Notes: generated by a model from the sequence alone, not told the origin. 64,000 bases of DNA from Microvirga vignae (GCF_001017175.1 NZ_LCYG01000055.1:27392-91391), one strand, 5' to 3'; positions 47,950 to 58,897 are shown, counted from the first letter of the stretch. Program-made: numbers and translations.

Positions 47950-50103
47950 ATGAACCAAGCTCCCCGCATCGACCGCCGCGCTTCCATTTGCCCCCATGAT
48001 TGCCCCTCGGCCTGTTCCCTCGACGTGGAGGTGATCGAGGCCAAGAGCATCGGGCGCGTGCATGGGGCCAAGACCAACAGCTATACGGCGGGCGTCATCT
48101 GCGCGAAGGTCGCGCGCTATGCGGAACGCATCCATCATCCGGAGCGGTTGCTCTATCCGCTGAAGCGCACCGGCCCCAAGGGATCGGGGCAGTTCGCGCG
48201 CATCTCCTGGGACGAGGCGCTCGATACGGTCGCCAAGGCCTTCCTCAAGGCTGAAGCCGAGTTCGGCTCAGAGTCCGTCTGGCCCTATTACTATGCAGGA
48301 ACCATGGGCCTCGTGATGCGCGACGGCATCAACCGCCTGCGCCACGTGAAGAAATATTCCGGCCAGTATTCCACCATCTGCACGCCCATGGGCTGGACCG
48401 GCTATGTCGCCGGCACGGGCAAGCTCGCGGGCTCCGACCCGCGCGAGATGGCGGTTTCCGACTGCGTGGTGATCTGGGGCACGAACCCGGTTCACACCCA
48501 GGTCAACGTGATGACCCATGCCATGCGCGCCCGGAGGGAGCGCGGGGCCAAGATCGTCGCCATCGACATCTACATGAATGCCACCATGAAACAGGCCGAT
48601 ATGGCGCTTCTGGTGAAGCCGGGTACCGACGGCGCGCTCGCCTGCGCGGTCATGCACGTGCTCTTCCGCGATGGTTACGCGGATCGGGACTATCTGGAGC
48701 GTTACACCGATCATCCGCGCGAACTCGAAGAGCATCTTAAAGTCCGCGATCCGGCCTGGGCCTCCGCTATCACCGGCCTGTCGGTCGAGGAGATCGAGGC
48801 TTTCGCGAAGCTCGTCGGCGAGACCAAGCGCACCTTCTTCCGTCTCGGCTACGGCTTCGGTCGCCAGCGCAACGGCGCGGTCAACATGCATGCGGCCGCT
48901 TGCATTCCGGCGGTGACCGGTGCATGGCAATACGAGGGCGGCGGCGCGTTCCATTCGAACAGCGGCATCTTCCGCTGGAACAAGGCGCTGATCGAAGGAC
49001 ATGAGGCCATCGACCGCTCGGTCCGTCAGCTCGATCAGTCGCAGATCGGCCGCGTGCTGAGCGGTGACGCCGAGGCGCTCTACAACGGCCCGCCCATCAA
49101 GGCTCTTCTGATCCAGAATACCAATCCGGTCACGGTTGCGCCGGAGCAGGATCTGGTGAAGCAGGGCTTCGCGCGTGAGGATCTGTTCGTCTGTGTGCAC
49201 GAACAGTTCATGACCGAGACGGCGATGATGGCCGATATCGTCCTGCCCGCGACCATGTTCATGGAGCACGACGATCTTTATTCCGGCGGCGGACACCAAC
49301 ATTTCCAGATCGGCCCGAAGCTCATTGATCCGCCCGGCGAATGCTGGTCGAACCACGAGGTGACCCGCGCACTCGCCAAGCGCCTGGGAGCCAAGCATCG
49401 TGGCTTCGACATGGCGCCGCGCGAGATCATCGACTGGACCCTGCGCCATTCCGGCTGGGGCAGCATCGAGGAATTGGAGCTTGCAGTTCATAAGGACGTG
49501 CAGCCGCCCTTCGAGGAGGCGCATTACCTGAAAGGCTTCGGCTACCCGGACGGCAAGTTTCGGTTCAAGCCCGATTGGACGACGGTCCCGTCCTACAACA
49601 ACGGACCGATGGGGCCTTACGCCAACATGCCCGCGCTGCCTGATCACTGGGCCGTTATCGAAGATGCGACGAGCGATTATCCCTTCCGCCTCGCCACGAG
49701 CCCGGCCCGCAGCTTCCTGAATACCTCATTCACGGAGACGCCGGGCTCGGTTGCCAAGGAGGGCAGGCCCGAGGTGATGATTCATCCGCTCGATGCGGAG
49801 CGGCAGGGTATCCTCGACGGCGATTGGGTGAAGCTCAGGAACCATCGCGGCGAGGTGTTCCTGCGGGCACGTCTGTTCGATGGCGTGCGCCGTGGCGTGC
49901 TGATCGCGGAAGGCATCTGGCCCAACAAGGCGCATCCTCTGGGGCGCGGCATCAACACGCTCACCGGCGGCGATCAGGTGGCGCCCTATGGCGGGGCTGC
50001 CTTCCACGACAACCGGGTGGCGTTGGAAAAGGTCGATGCGGATCTGAAGGTCGAGACGCCTCTTGTCACTGTTCGTGAATGGGCTGAGCCGGTTGTTGGC
50101 TAA
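47950..50103 (+). CDS. Molybdopterin-dependent oxidoreductase (BisC/DMSO reductase family)
   Basis: 717-aa enzyme with an N-terminal 4Fe-4S site (Cys14, Cys18, Cys22, Cys51 in CPHDCPSACSLDVEV and GVICAKV). The molybdopterin domains follow: STICTPMGWTGYVAG, WGTNPVHTQVNVMTHAMRAR, ADIVLPATMFMEHDDLYSGG. A C-terminal MoCo-binding barrel has TSFTETPGSVAKEGRPEVMI, HPLDAERQGI and NHRGEVFLRARLF. There is no twin-arginine signal, so it is cytoplasmic. No iron-sulfur or membrane partner gene is adjacent. The substrate is unknown. Confidence 0.92.
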   Translation: MNQAPRIDRRASICPHDCPSACSLDVEVIEAKSIGRVHGAKTNSYTAGVICAKVARYAERIHHPERLLYPLKRTGPKGSGQFARISWDEALDTVAKAFLKAEAEFGSESVWPYYYAGTMGLVMRDGINRLRHVKKYSGQYSTICTPMGWTGYVAGTGKLAGSDPREMAVSDCVVIWGTNPVHTQVNVMTHAMRARRERGAKIVAIDIYMNATMKQADMALLVKPGTDGALACAVMHVLFRDGYADRDYLERYTDHPRELEEHLKVRDPAWASAITGLSVEEIEAFAKLVGETKRTFFRLGYGFGRQRNGAVNMHAAACIPAVTGAWQYEGGGAFHSNSGIFRWNKALIEGHEAIDRSVRQLDQSQIGRVLSGDAEALYNGPPIKALLIQNTNPVTVAPEQDLVKQGFAREDLFVCVHEQFMTETAMMADIVLPATMFMEHDDLYSGGGHQHFQIGPKLIDPPGECWSNHEVTRALAKRLGAKHRGFDMAPREIIDWTLRHSGWGSIEELELAVHKDVQPPFEEAHYLKGFGYPDGKFRFKPDWTTVPSYNNGPMGPYANMPALPDHWAVIEDATSDYPFRLATSPARSFLNTSFTETPGSVAKEGRPEVMIHPLDAERQGILDGDWVKLRNHRGEVFLRARLFDGVRRGVLIAEGIWPNKAHPLGRGINTLTGGDQVAPYGGAAFHDNRVALEKVDADLKVETPLVTVREWAEPVVG

Positions 50104-50195
50104 GTCTTAAGCCTATTTTTGCGTAAGCCTTGATCCTAAACGGTCAAGGCTATTCCTAAGCTCCGACGTGAACTTTGTTCCCTGGGGAGCTTTCC

Positions 50196-50558
50196 ATGAT
50201 TTCGACTTTTCGCGCGCTGCTGACGGCTGTTGCCATCAGCACCAGCGCCACGCCGGCCTTTGCCGCGGCTTCCAGCACGCCCACGATGTACGAGCCCGAT
50301 CCGGCACTCAAAACCGCCAGCGTTTCCGAACTGCGCGAGCGCGTGAACCAGGCCTGCGCCATCACTCAGGCCAAGCTTCAGGGCGTTACCGAGATCTCCT
50401 TGAGCAGGAAGTGCGATTGCTATGCAGGCCGCACCATGCATGCCCTGAGTGCCGATGAGGTGCAGGTTTACCGCGATACGGGTGTCTTCGATGACAGCGC
50501 CCGCGAAAAGGCTCTTTCGGCTATCGATGCCTGCAGGCTGCAGCGCCCGCAGCTCTGA
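50196..50558 (+). CDS. Secreted Cys-containing hypothetical protein
   Basis: 120-aa protein with a signal peptide (STFRALLTAVAISTSATPAF, then AAA). The mature part is helical with four Cys (RVNQACAITQAKLQGVTEIS, LSRKCDCYAGRTMHAL, SAIDACRLQRPQL), probably two disulfides in the periplasm. The start at 50196 places the signal correctly; the longer frame from 50175 does not. No family is recognised. It stands alone after the oxidoreductase gene. Confidence 0.7.
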   Translation: MISTFRALLTAVAISTSATPAFAAASSTPTMYEPDPALKTASVSELRERVNQACAITQAKLQGVTEISLSRKCDCYAGRTMHALSADEVQVYRDTGVFDDSAREKALSAIDACRLQRPQL

Positions 50559-50576
50559 TGTTGCGCCGCTTCTTGT

Positions 50577-50689
50577 CGTCATGGCCGGGCTTGACCCGGC
50601 TATCCACGTCTTAGGAACCACCGCGGGTCGAAGGTGGGGATCCCCGGGACTGATCCCCGGATCAAGCCCGGGGACAGGATGACGAAGAG
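50577..50689. repeat. Dispersed double-hairpin repeat, copy 6
   Basis: CGTCATGGCCGGGCTTGACC, CCACGTCTTAGG, GGATCCCCGGGACTGATC and AAGCCCGGGGAC, then GGATGACG. The right arm is extended by an extra hairpin. Confidence 0.65.
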
Positions 50690-50706
50690 GAGATGATGAC
50701 GGAAAT

Positions 50707-51351
50707 TTAAATGGGTGAGCGTAGTGCGCCTTCGCCATTCCAGCGTTGCGAGAACGCCACGCGGCCGCCTTCGAGCCGGGCGCTGCCGTCGCAGATCATG
50801 CGCAGGGCCTGCGGATAGAGCAGATGCTCCTGGACGAGGATGCGCGCTGCGAGGCTTTCCTCCGTATCGCCGGGGATCACCGGCACGGCGGCCTGGGCAA
50901 TGATGGGGCCGGCATCGAGCTCCGGCACCACGAAATGCACCGTGCAGCCATGGATGAGCACGCCTTCCTCCAGCGCGCGGCGATGGGTGTGCACACCGCG
51001 GAACAGGGGCAGGAGGGAAGGGTGGATATTGATCATCCGGCCGGTCCAGCGCTCCACGAACCAGTCGGTGAGCACGCGCATGAAACCGGCCAGGCAGATG
51101 AACTCGACCCGATGCCGGGTAAGCACCGCATCCATGGCCTGCTCGAAATCCTCACGGGTGGGGTGAGACTTGTGATCGATGACAGCCGTCGCGATACCCG
51201 CAGCCCGGGCGCGCTCGAGCCCGGCCGCATCGGGGCGGTTCGAGAGAACGAGGGCGATTTCGGCCGGGAAGCCTGGCGCGGAGGCGGCCTCGATCAGCGA
51301 GACCATGTTGGACCCGCGCCCGGAAATCAGAACGGCAACGCGGCGGGCCAT
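50707..51351 (-). CDS. purN: Phosphoribosylglycinamide formyltransferase
   Basis: 214-aa GAR transformylase, step three of purine synthesis, using 10-formyl-THF. The N-terminal Rossmann motif VAVLISGRGSNMVSLIEAA and the catalytic trio Asn108, His110 (MINIHPSLLP) and Asp146 (PELDAGPII) are intact and spaced as in E. coli PurN. Its ATG shares one base with the purM stop (TGATG), making a purM-purN operon. Confidence 0.96.
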   Translation of the reverse strand: MARRVAVLISGRGSNMVSLIEAASAPGFPAEIALVLSNRPDAAGLERARAAGIATAVIDHKSHPTREDFEQAMDAVLTRHRVEFICLAGFMRVLTDWFVERWTGRMINIHPSLLPLFRGVHTHRRALEEGVLIHGCTVHFVVPELDAGPIIAQAAVPVIPGDTEESLAARILVQEHLLYPQALRMICDGSARLEGGRVAFSQRWNGEGALRSPI

Positions 51352-52418
51352 CAGAGCTTAAGAGATCCTGCGGTCTGAACGCGTTCGCCGCCCGTATGGG
51401 CGATGGTCTCGCCGATGCGGACCGGGCTCTCGCCGGCCTGACGCAGACGCTCGATGACGGCATCCGCCTGTGTCGCGCTCGCGACCACGATCATGCCGAT
51501 GCCGCAGTTGAAGGTGCGCAGCATCTCCGCTTCAGCGACGCCGCCGACACGGCTAAGCCAGCCGAACACGGGCGGGACGGAGATGGTGTTCAGATCAAGC
51601 CGCACGCCGACGCCGTCGGGGAGAACGCGCGGAATATTGTCGGGGAAGCCGCCGCCGGTGATGTGGCAGAGCGCATTGATGCCGTCGCCGCCCTTCAGCA
51701 CTCGGAGGAGGGCCTTCACATAGATCCGGGTCGGCTCAAGGAGAGCCTGAGCCAGTGTCTTACCGGAAGCGAAGGGGGCCGGCGCATCCCAGGACAGGCC
51801 GGAGTGCTCCACGATGCGCCGGACGAGCGAGAAGCCGTTTGAATGAACGCCTGACGAGGGCAGGCCGATGAGCACGTCGCCCACCTTCACGTCTTTGGGC
51901 AGAAGTGTGCCGCGCTCGGCGGCACCCACCGCGAAGCCCGCGAGATCGTAGTCGCCCTTGGCGTAAAGGCCCGGCATCTCCGCCGTCTCTCCGCCGATGA
52001 GCGCGCAGCCTGCCTGGAGGCAACCCTCGGCGATGCCCTTTACGATATGGACGCCGACCTCGGGAGACAGCTTGCCGGTGGCGAAATAGTCGAGGAAGAA
52101 GAGGGGCTCGGCGCCCTGAACGATGATGTCGTTCACGCACATGGCCACGAGATCGATGCCGATCGTATCGTGGATGCCCGTGTCGATGGCGATCTTCACC
52201 TTGGTGCCGACGCCGTCATTGGCGGCCACCAGGATCGGATCCTTGAAGCCGGCGGCCTTGAGATCGAAGAGGCCTCCGAACCCGCCGATTTCCGCGTCCG
52301 CTCCGGGGCGGCGTGTGGACCGCACCAAGGGTTTGATCTGGTCGACCATGGCGTTGCCCGCGTCGATATCGACACCCGCTTGGGCATAGGTCAGGCCGTT
52401 CGTCTGCTTCTCGGTCAT
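51351..52418 (-). CDS. purM: Phosphoribosylformylglycinamidine cyclo-ligase (AIR synthase)
   Basis: 355-aa ATP-dependent enzyme of purine synthesis (fifth step). The family hallmarks are all present: [86 protein letters not shown] and [16 protein letters not shown]. The start at 52418 matches the family. A frame that opens at 52556 runs through a dispersed repeat and is not real. It is the first gene of the purMN pair. Confidence 0.96.
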   Translation of the reverse strand: MTEKQTNGLTYAQAGVDIDAGNAMVDQIKPLVRSTRRPGADAEIGGFGGLFDLKAAGFKDPILVAANDGVGTKVKIAIDTGIHDTIGIDLVAMCVNDIIVQGAEPLFFLDYFATGKLSPEVGVHIVKGIAEGCLQAGCALIGGETAEMPGLYAKGDYDLAGFAVGAAERGTLLPKDVKVGDVLIGLPSSGVHSNGFSLVRRIVEHSGLSWDAPAPFASGKTLAQALLEPTRIYVKALLRVLKGGDGINALCHITGGGFPDNIPRVLPDGVGVRLDLNTISVPPVFGWLSRVGGVAEAEMLRTFNCGIGMIVVASATQADAVIERLRQAGESPVRIGETIAHTGGERVQTAGSLKL

Positions 52419-52500
52419 GGGCACACCCCGTGTTGGGGTGGGCAGTAAGGCGAGAGGGGGCGGGAGGCAAGGGTTTTTGTGTTCCGAGAGGCCAACCTGA

Positions 52501-52618
52501 TCGTCATCCCCGGGTCTTCTCGTCATCCCCGGCCCCGGACTTGATCCGGGGATCAAGTCCGGGGATCCACGTCTTTAAGACGGGATAAGACCTGGATTGC
52601 CGGGACGAGCCCGGCCAT
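52501..52618. repeat. Dispersed double-hairpin repeat, copy 7
   Basis: A nested or doubled copy: CGTCATCCCCGGGTCTTCT, CGTCATCCCCGGCCCCGGAC, TTGATCCGGGGATC, CCACGTCTTTAAGACG, then GCCGGGACGAGCCCGGCCAT. It lies between divergent purM and the phosphatidyltransferase gene. Confidence 0.65.
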
Positions 52619-52693
52619 GTGGAGCGGGGCGTATACTCCTGCCAGCCGTCAGACATTGAACTTATCCCCCCGACCCGGCATCATCCTTGCACG

Positions 52694-53224
52694 ATGACTA
52701 TCCCGAACCTCATCACCATTGCCCGGCTCATCATGGTCCCCATCGTGATCGTCATGATCATGCAGCAACGATGGGCGGCGGCCTTCATTCTGTTCGTGGT
52801 GGCAGGCGTCTCGGACGCGGTCGACGGGTTCATCGCCCGCCATTTCAACATGAAAAGCGAGTTCGGGGCCTATATCGACCCCCTGGCCGACAAGTCGCTC
52901 CTGGTCTCGATCTATGTGTCTTTGGCGGTGGTGGGGGCGATTCCGAGCTGGCTTGCCATCATCGTGGTGTCACGGGACGCGATGATCGTGTCGGCCGTGC
53001 TCCTGTCCTGGGTCATGAGCCGCCCGGTCGAGATCAAGCCGATCCTGGTGAGCAAGCTGAACACAGGCGCGCAGATAGGCTTTGCGGCCTTCGCGCTTGC
53101 CGCCAATGCCTATGGGGTCGAACTGGGTGGTTTCGAGGATCTGGTGATGCTGGCCGTCGCCACCTTGACCGTAGCTTCCGCAGGTGCCTATCTCGGCGGC
53201 TGGCTGCGGCACATGGCAGGCTGA
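52694..53224 (+). CDS. CDP-alcohol phosphatidyltransferase family protein
   Basis: 176-aa inner-membrane enzyme of phospholipid synthesis. The catalytic signature D..DG..AR........G...D...D is present as DAVDGFIARHFNMKSEFGA and YIDPLADK. The start MTIPNLITIARLIMVPIVIV resembles PgsA-type phosphatidylglycerophosphate synthases, but the alcohol substrate is not certain. About five membrane spans are predicted. An AI-2E-type transporter gene follows 32 bases later in the same direction. Confidence 0.88.
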   Translation: MTIPNLITIARLIMVPIVIVMIMQQRWAAAFILFVVAGVSDAVDGFIARHFNMKSEFGAYIDPLADKSLLVSIYVSLAVVGAIPSWLAIIVVSRDAMIVSAVLLSWVMSRPVEIKPILVSKLNTGAQIGFAAFALAANAYGVELGGFEDLVMLAVATLTVASAGAYLGGWLRHMAG

Positions 53225-53256
53225 AGGCTCTTACCGTTTCGGAGTATGGAGTACCA

Positions 53257-54372
53257 ATGACGATCCAACGGCAGATCGGTTTCTGGATTGCAGCGCTGGT
53301 CGTGGCAGTGCTTCTGCTCTTCGTCCTGCGCGGCATTCTTCTGCCGTTCGTGGCCGGCTTCGCGCTGGCTTACCTGCTCGACCCGTTGGCGGATCGACTG
53401 CAGAAGATCGGGATCGGGCGCTTGGGCGCGAGCCTCCTGATCCTGGTGCTCTTCGTTCTCGTCTTCATCATCACCCTCATGATCCTGGTGCCGTTCGCGG
53501 CCCAGCAGGTCGGCGCCTTTGTGGAGCGGCTTCCCAGCTACGTGGCAAGGCTCCAGGAACTGGCCAACGAACAGTTGAGACCTCTGATCCAGCGCCTTGG
53601 CGGCTCGGGCGCCTTGCCGGAAATGCAGACCTCCGTGGGCAACCTCATAAGCCAGGGCATTGCCTGGATCGCCACCTTCCTTCAGGGGCTGTGGTCCGGC
53701 GGTCAGGCATTGCTCAGCATTTTTTCCCTGCTCGTGGTGACGCCGGTGGTGGCGTTCTACATGCTGGTGGACTGGGACCGCATGGTGAAGACGGTCGATT
53801 CCTGGATGCCGGTTCGCCAGCGTGACACGATCCGCGCCATCGCCCGTGACATCGACCGGGCCATCGCGGGCTTCGTGCGCGGGCAGGCTCTGGTGTGCAT
53901 CATCCTCGGCACCTTCTATGCGGTGAGCCTTGCCGTCATCGGCCTGAACTTCGGCGCCCTCATCGGCATGACCGCGGGCCTCCTGAGCTTCATTCCCTAT
54001 GTGGGCTCGCTCACCGGTCTCATTCTCTCCATGGGCGTCGCCATCGTGCAGTTCTGGCCCGACTGGACCATGATCCTGGCGACGCTCGGTATCTTCGTGT
54101 TCGGCCAGTTCGTGGAAGGCAACATCCTCTCGCCCAAGCTGGTGGGCGACTCCGTGGGGCTCCACCCGGTCTGGCTCATGTTTGCGCTGCTCGCCTTCGG
54201 TGCGCTCTTCGGATTCGTTGGCCTGCTGCTCGCCGTGCCGCTCGCCGCCGCCATGGGCGTGATCGCGCGTTTTGCATTGAGCCAGTACCTGGCGAGCCCG
54301 CTCTATCGCGGCCCGGGCAGCCCGGTGATCATCCACCCGAAGGTCGAGGATAAGGTCGATCTCGATGCGTGA
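53257..54372 (+). CDS. PerM/AI-2E family transporter
   Basis: 371-aa membrane protein with about eight spans. The N-terminal part RGILLPFVAGFALAYLLDPL and LADRLQKIGIGRLGASLLIL, the central TPVVAFYMLVDWDRMVKTVD, and the conserved C-terminal FIPYVGSLTGLILSMGVAIV and VEGNILSPKLVGDSVGLHPV are diagnostic of the family. Members export signals, sodium or unknown solutes; which applies here is not visible. The stop overlaps the hda start by eight bases, so the two are likely co-translated. Confidence 0.9.
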   Translation: MTIQRQIGFWIAALVVAVLLLFVLRGILLPFVAGFALAYLLDPLADRLQKIGIGRLGASLLILVLFVLVFIITLMILVPFAAQQVGAFVERLPSYVARLQELANEQLRPLIQRLGGSGALPEMQTSVGNLISQGIAWIATFLQGLWSGGQALLSIFSLLVVTPVVAFYMLVDWDRMVKTVDSWMPVRQRDTIRAIARDIDRAIAGFVRGQALVCIILGTFYAVSLAVIGLNFGALIGMTAGLLSFIPYVGSLTGLILSMGVAIVQFWPDWTMILATLGIFVFGQFVEGNILSPKLVGDSVGLHPVWLMFALLAFGALFGFVGLLLAVPLAAAMGVIARFALSQYLASPLYRGPGSPVIIHPKVEDKVDLDA

Positions 54373-55057
54373 TGGGCCCAAGCAACTGACCTTCGATCTG
54401 CCCCTGGATCCGCGGTTCGGGGCGGAGGACTTTCTCGTCAGCCCGTCCAACGAGCAGGCCTATGGCCTCATCGAGAGCTGGCCGGACTGGCCGGACACGA
54501 TCCTTCTGCTGATCGGCCCGCCAGGCAGCGGCAAGAGTCATCTCGCCTCCATCTGGGCCACGAACGCCCATGCCTGGACCATCGATGCTTCTGAGATCAC
54601 GCACGACAATGTTCCGCATCTTGTCTCCAATGGGGCTCTCGCCATCGAGGACATGGACAGGGCTGAGCGGGACGAGGCGGCCCTGTTCCATCTGCTCAAT
54701 CTGGCGCGGGAGAAAAAGGCCTCCCTTCTGATCACCAGTGAGACATCGCCCGACCGCTGGGGCCTGAAGACGCCCGATCTGCTCTCCCGCCTGCGACTTG
54801 CTCCGAGCGTGACGCTCGATGCCCCGGACGACGCCCTGCTCAAGGCCGTTCTGGTCAAGCTCTTCGTCGATAGGCAACTCGTGGTCGACACCTCCGTTGT
54901 CGACTATATCTCGCTTCGGATCGAGCGATCTCTGGCCAAGGCTTCGGAACTGGTGGCGCTTCTCGACAAGGAGGCGCTCAGCCGGGGTCGGCGTGTGTCG
55001 CGGGCGATCGCCGCCGAGATCCTCGGAGCCTCGCAGGAAACGGATGAAATCGAGTGA
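54365..55057 (+). CDS. hda: DnaA-related regulatory inactivator (Hda/HdaA)
   Basis: 230-aa AAA+ protein that, with the loaded beta clamp, triggers hydrolysis of DnaA-ATP and prevents re-initiation. The clamp-binding motif QLTFDL sits at residues 7-12, Walker A is GPPGSGKS at 51-58, and the acid pair is in [13 protein letters not shown] DnaA-like [19 protein letters not shown] follows. The lack of a DNA-binding domain IV separates it from DnaA. It overlaps the transporter gene upstream and ppk downstream (GTGA), the usual hda-ppk arrangement of alphaproteobacteria. Confidence 0.93.
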   Translation: MRDGPKQLTFDLPLDPRFGAEDFLVSPSNEQAYGLIESWPDWPDTILLLIGPPGSGKSHLASIWATNAHAWTIDASEITHDNVPHLVSNGALAIEDMDRAERDEAALFHLLNLAREKKASLLITSETSPDRWGLKTPDLLSRLRLAPSVTLDAPDDALLKAVLVKLFVDRQLVVDTSVVDYISLRIERSLAKASELVALLDKEALSRGRRVSRAIAAEILGASQETDEIE

Positions 55058-57372
55058 AGCCTGATCCTACCACACTGTTGCCGAACCGTCGTGAAACCGT
55101 CGCGAAGCCCAGAGCAAAACGGACGCCGAAGAAGGAAGCGGCGGAGATCGAAGTGCGTGACGCGATTGCCTTGAGAGACGTAGAGACGTTCAGCGAAGCT
55201 CCCTTGCCGAAGGCCCCGCCGGATATCGAGCTGGACGGTGCGGTGCTGCGCCAGTTTCCGCAGCGCTTCATCAATCGCGAGCTCTCTTGGCTGCGGTTCA
55301 ACCGCCGGGTGCTGGAAGAGGCCGCAAACCGCAATCATCCGCTTTTGGAGCAGCTGCGCTTCCTTTCGATCTCGGCCGAGAACCTCGACGAGTTCTTCAT
55401 GGTCCGCGTGGCAGGCCTCCGGGGCCAGGTGCGCTCCGGCGTTGCCACGATCTCGCAGGACGGGCTCTCGCCTCAGGAACAGCTGGCGAAGATTTCGGTC
55501 GAGGTGTCGAACCTCGCTTCCGATCAGCAGCGACGCTGGCGGGAGCTTCGCGAGACCCTGCAGGAGGAAAGTATCGTTCTTGTCGAAGGCGTGGGCCTGA
55601 CGAAGCCTGAGGCCTCCTGGCTCGAGGATTACTTCCTCAACCACATCTTCCCGGTTCTCACGCCGCTCGCAATCGACCCGGCGCATCCGTTCCCGTTCAT
55701 TCCGAACCTTGGCTCGTCCATCGCCCTGAAACTCGTGCGCCAGAGCGACGGCAAGGTGCTGAACGCCCTGATCCGCCTGCCGTCCCGCGCCGAGCGCTTC
55801 ATCCGCCTGCCGGATTTTTCCGAGACGGGATCCGCCCGCTTCATCGCGCTCGAACAGATGATCGTGCTCTATACGAGCCGCCTGTTCCCGGGTTACGAGG
55901 TGCAGGGGCAGGGCGCTTTCCGGGTCATTCGTGACTCCGATATCGAAGTGGAGGAAGAGGCCGAGGATCTGGTGCGCCTGTTCGAGACGGCGCTCAAGCA
56001 GCGCCGTCGCGGCAGTGTGATCCGCCTCGAAGTCGAAGCCGCGATGCCGGAGGACCTGCGCCTCTTCGTGGCCGAGGAGATGGAAGTTTCCAGCGATGAG
56101 GTGTTCGTCGTCGAGGGCATGATGGGCCTGCGCGATCTCTCGCAGCTTGTCGCGCTCGAGCGCCCCGATCTCAAGTTCAAGCCGTATAATCCACGTTTCC
56201 CCGAGCGCATCCGCGAACACAGCGGCGACTGCTTCGCTGCCATCCGGGAGAAGGACATCATCGTCCATCACCCCTATGAATCCTTCGACGCGGTGGTGCA
56301 GTTCCTGCGTCAGGCCGCGCGCGATCCGAATGTGGTCGCAATCAAGCAGACGCTCTATCGCACGTCTTCGGATTCACCTATCGTCGCTGCTCTTGCGGAG
56401 GCTGCGGAGGCGGGCAAGTCCGTCACAGCTCTCGTGGAGCTGAAGGCGCGCTTCGACGAAGAGGCGAATATCCGCTGGGCTCGCGACCTCGAACGCGCGG
56501 GTGCTCAGGTGGTGTTCGGCTTCATCGAGTTGAAGACCCACGCCAAGCTCTCCATGATTGTGCGGCGCGAGGGCAGTCAGCTCATCACATATTGCCATGT
56601 GGGCACGGGCAACTACCATCCGATCACGGCGCGCATCTATACGGACCTCTCCTTCTTCACCGCCGATCCCGTGATCGGTCGAGACGTGTCGCGCATCTTC
56701 AACTTCGTGACGGGCTATGCGGAGCCGGCGGAGCTGGAACGCATGGCGGTTTCGCCGCTGACTTTGAGAAAGCGTCTTCTTCAGCACATCCAGGAGGAGA
56801 TCGCCCATGCCAAAGCCGGGCGGCCCGGAGCGATCTGGGGCAAGTGCAACTCGCTGGTCGATGCGGATATCATCGATGCGCTCTATGACGCGAGTGCGGC
56901 GGGCGTGCAGATCGATCTCATCGTGCGCGGCATCTGCTGCCTGCGTCCCGGTATCAAGGGCTTGTCGGAAAACATCCGCGTGAAGTCCATCGTCGGACGT
57001 TTCCTGGAACACACGCGCATCTATGCCTTTGGCAACGGCTACGGGCTACCGAATCCCAAGGCGCATGTGTACATCTCCTCCGCCGACCTAATGACGCGCA
57101 ATCTCGACCGGCGCGTCGAGGCGTTGTTGCCCATCATCAATCCCACGGTTCATCAGCAGGTGCTGGATCAGATCATGCTCGCCAACCTTCTCGACAACGA
57201 GCAGAGCTGGAATGTTCTGCCGGACGGCACGAGCCGGCGCATCGTTCCGGCCAAGGGCGAGGAATCCTTCAACGCCCACAAGTATTTCATGACGAACCCA
57301 AGTCTTTCCGGACGCGGAAAATCCCTGAAGACGTCGAGCCCCAAGGCGCTCGCGAAACGTGGGCAGCGCTGA
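55054..57372 (+). CDS. ppk: Polyphosphate kinase 1
   Basis: 772-aa enzyme that builds polyphosphate from ATP. The N-terminal 70 residues are a basic, poorly conserved extension before [19 protein letters not shown]. The phospholipase-D-like catalytic region has [20 protein letters not shown] with the phosphorylated His at about 515, plus [20 protein letters not shown] and [20 protein letters not shown]. The GTG start overlaps the hda stop (GTGA). Exopolyphosphatase follows one base after the stop, so synthesis and breakdown enzymes are co-transcribed. Confidence 0.95.
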   Translation: MKPDPTTLLPNRRETVAKPRAKRTPKKEAAEIEVRDAIALRDVETFSEAPLPKAPPDIELDGAVLRQFPQRFINRELSWLRFNRRVLEEAANRNHPLLEQLRFLSISAENLDEFFMVRVAGLRGQVRSGVATISQDGLSPQEQLAKISVEVSNLASDQQRRWRELRETLQEESIVLVEGVGLTKPEASWLEDYFLNHIFPVLTPLAIDPAHPFPFIPNLGSSIALKLVRQSDGKVLNALIRLPSRAERFIRLPDFSETGSARFIALEQMIVLYTSRLFPGYEVQGQGAFRVIRDSDIEVEEEAEDLVRLFETALKQRRRGSVIRLEVEAAMPEDLRLFVAEEMEVSSDEVFVVEGMMGLRDLSQLVALERPDLKFKPYNPRFPERIREHSGDCFAAIREKDIIVHHPYESFDAVVQFLRQAARDPNVVAIKQTLYRTSSDSPIVAALAEAAEAGKSVTALVELKARFDEEANIRWARDLERAGAQVVFGFIELKTHAKLSMIVRREGSQLITYCHVGTGNYHPITARIYTDLSFFTADPVIGRDVSRIFNFVTGYAEPAELERMAVSPLTLRKRLLQHIQEEIAHAKAGRPGAIWGKCNSLVDADIIDALYDASAAGVQIDLIVRGICCLRPGIKGLSENIRVKSIVGRFLEHTRIYAFGNGYGLPNPKAHVYISSADLMTRNLDRRVEALLPIINPTVHQQVLDQIMLANLLDNEQSWNVLPDGTSRRIVPAKGEESFNAHKYFMTNPSLSGRGKSLKTSSPKALAKRGQR

Positions 57373-57373
57373 C

Positions 57374-58897
57374 ATGCAGATCGTCGCCAGCGAAGCGCAA
57401 GGCAGGCTCAAGATCGGACGTCCGGTCGCCATCATCGATATCGGCTCGAACTCCGTGCGCCTCGTGGCTTACGAGGGCATGGCTCGCGCCGTGACGCCGA
57501 TCTACAACGAGAAGGTTCTCTGCGGACTTGGTCGTCATGTGGCAACGACAGGCCAGCTGGATGAGGAGGCGGTGGATCGGGCGCTGCGCGCGCTCGCCCG
57601 TTTCCGAGTGCTCTGCGACACGATGCAGGTGTCCGACGTGTTCGTGCTGGCCACCGCTGCCGCACGCGATGCCTCCAACGGCCCTGCCTTCCTGGAAGCG
57701 GCGGAGAAGGCCTGCGGCCGCTCCATCAGCCTGCTGTCGGGTGGGGAAGAGGCGCGGTTCTCGGCGCTGGGCATCGTTGCCGGTTTCCACGAGCCGGATG
57801 GCATCGTGGGTGACATGGGCGGCGGCAGCCTGGAACTCGTGGATGTGACGGGCACGACCGTGGGCAAGGGCATCACGATGCCCCTCGGCGGCTTGGCCCT
57901 TCAGGACATGAGCGGCGGCTCGCTGAAGAAGGCGCAGAAGATCGTGCGTGCCGCCCTGGAACGCGCTCCGGAATATCTCGAAAACCTGCATGGCCGCACC
58001 TTCTATGCGGTCGGCGGCACCTGGCGCGCCTTGGCGCGTCTGCACCAGGCGGCCCGCGATTACCCGCTCCATGTGATGCATGGCTATCTTCTCAACCCCG
58101 AAGATGGTCTCGACTTCCTGCACCTCGTGGAGGAGGCGGACGCCAAAACCCTGAAGGATATCGAGAGCGTCTCCGAAGCCCGACGGCCGCTTCTGGCCTA
58201 TGGCGCCATCGTGTTGGAGGAAATCATACGGCTCGGCGAGCCGAAGGAGGTCGCTATCTCTGCCTTCGGCGTTCGAGAGGGCGTGCTCTATGACAAGCTC
58301 GATCCGGAGACTCAGAAGCGCGACCCGCTTCTTGCCGCTGCCAGCGACCTGAACCTGCTCAGGTCCCGTTCCCCGCGCCATGGCCAGGAACTGTGCGCGT
58401 GGACCGAAGCCTTCATGAAGAGCTTAGGCATCACGGAAACCGAGACGGAAAGCCGGTTGCGCCGTGCTGCCTGCCTGCTCGCCGATATCGGCTGGCGTGC
58501 TCATCCCGATTACCGGGGCGAGCAGAGCCTCAACCTCATTGCCTACGGGGCCTTCGCGGGCCTCGATCATCCAGGCCGCGCCTATCTGGCGCTCTCGATT
58601 TTCTTCCGCCACGAGGGCCTCTCGCCGGACAAGGTGGGTTCGCGCATCAAGTCTCTGGCGGGGCCGCGTTATCTGGAGCGCGCGCGCCTGCTCGCGGCGC
58701 TCATGCGCATTGCCTATCCGGTCTCAGTGTCGATGGAAGGCATCCTCCCGCAGGCGCCGTTGCGGGTGCAGGGCGGCCACGTGGTCCTGCAGCTGCCGTC
58801 CCACCTCGAGGATCTCGCCAACGAGCGGCTCGTGGGTCGGGTCCGGGCGCTGGGCAAGCTCCTCAACATGGAGCCGGTGATCGAGATCGTGGGCTGA
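57374..58897 (+). CDS. ppx: Exopolyphosphatase / Ppx-GppA family
   Basis: 507-aa phosphatase acting on polyphosphate and possibly pppGpp. The actin-like ATPase-fold motifs are AIIDIGSNSVRLVAYEG near residue 22 and GDMGGGSLELVDVTG near 145. The C-terminal half is the helical HD-like part (RRAACLLADIGWRAHPDYRG). The ATG at 57374 begins one base after the ppk stop. The functional link is polyphosphate turnover under stress. Confidence 0.93.
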   Translation: MQIVASEAQGRLKIGRPVAIIDIGSNSVRLVAYEGMARAVTPIYNEKVLCGLGRHVATTGQLDEEAVDRALRALARFRVLCDTMQVSDVFVLATAAARDASNGPAFLEAAEKACGRSISLLSGGEEARFSALGIVAGFHEPDGIVGDMGGGSLELVDVTGTTVGKGITMPLGGLALQDMSGGSLKKAQKIVRAALERAPEYLENLHGRTFYAVGGTWRALARLHQAARDYPLHVMHGYLLNPEDGLDFLHLVEEADAKTLKDIESVSEARRPLLAYGAIVLEEIIRLGEPKEVAISAFGVREGVLYDKLDPETQKRDPLLAAASDLNLLRSRSPRHGQELCAWTEAFMKSLGITETETESRLRRAACLLADIGWRAHPDYRGEQSLNLIAYGAFAGLDHPGRAYLALSIFFRHEGLSPDKVGSRIKSLAGPRYLERARLLAALMRIAYPVSVSMEGILPQAPLRVQGGHVVLQLPSHLEDLANERLVGRVRALGKLLNMEPVIEIVG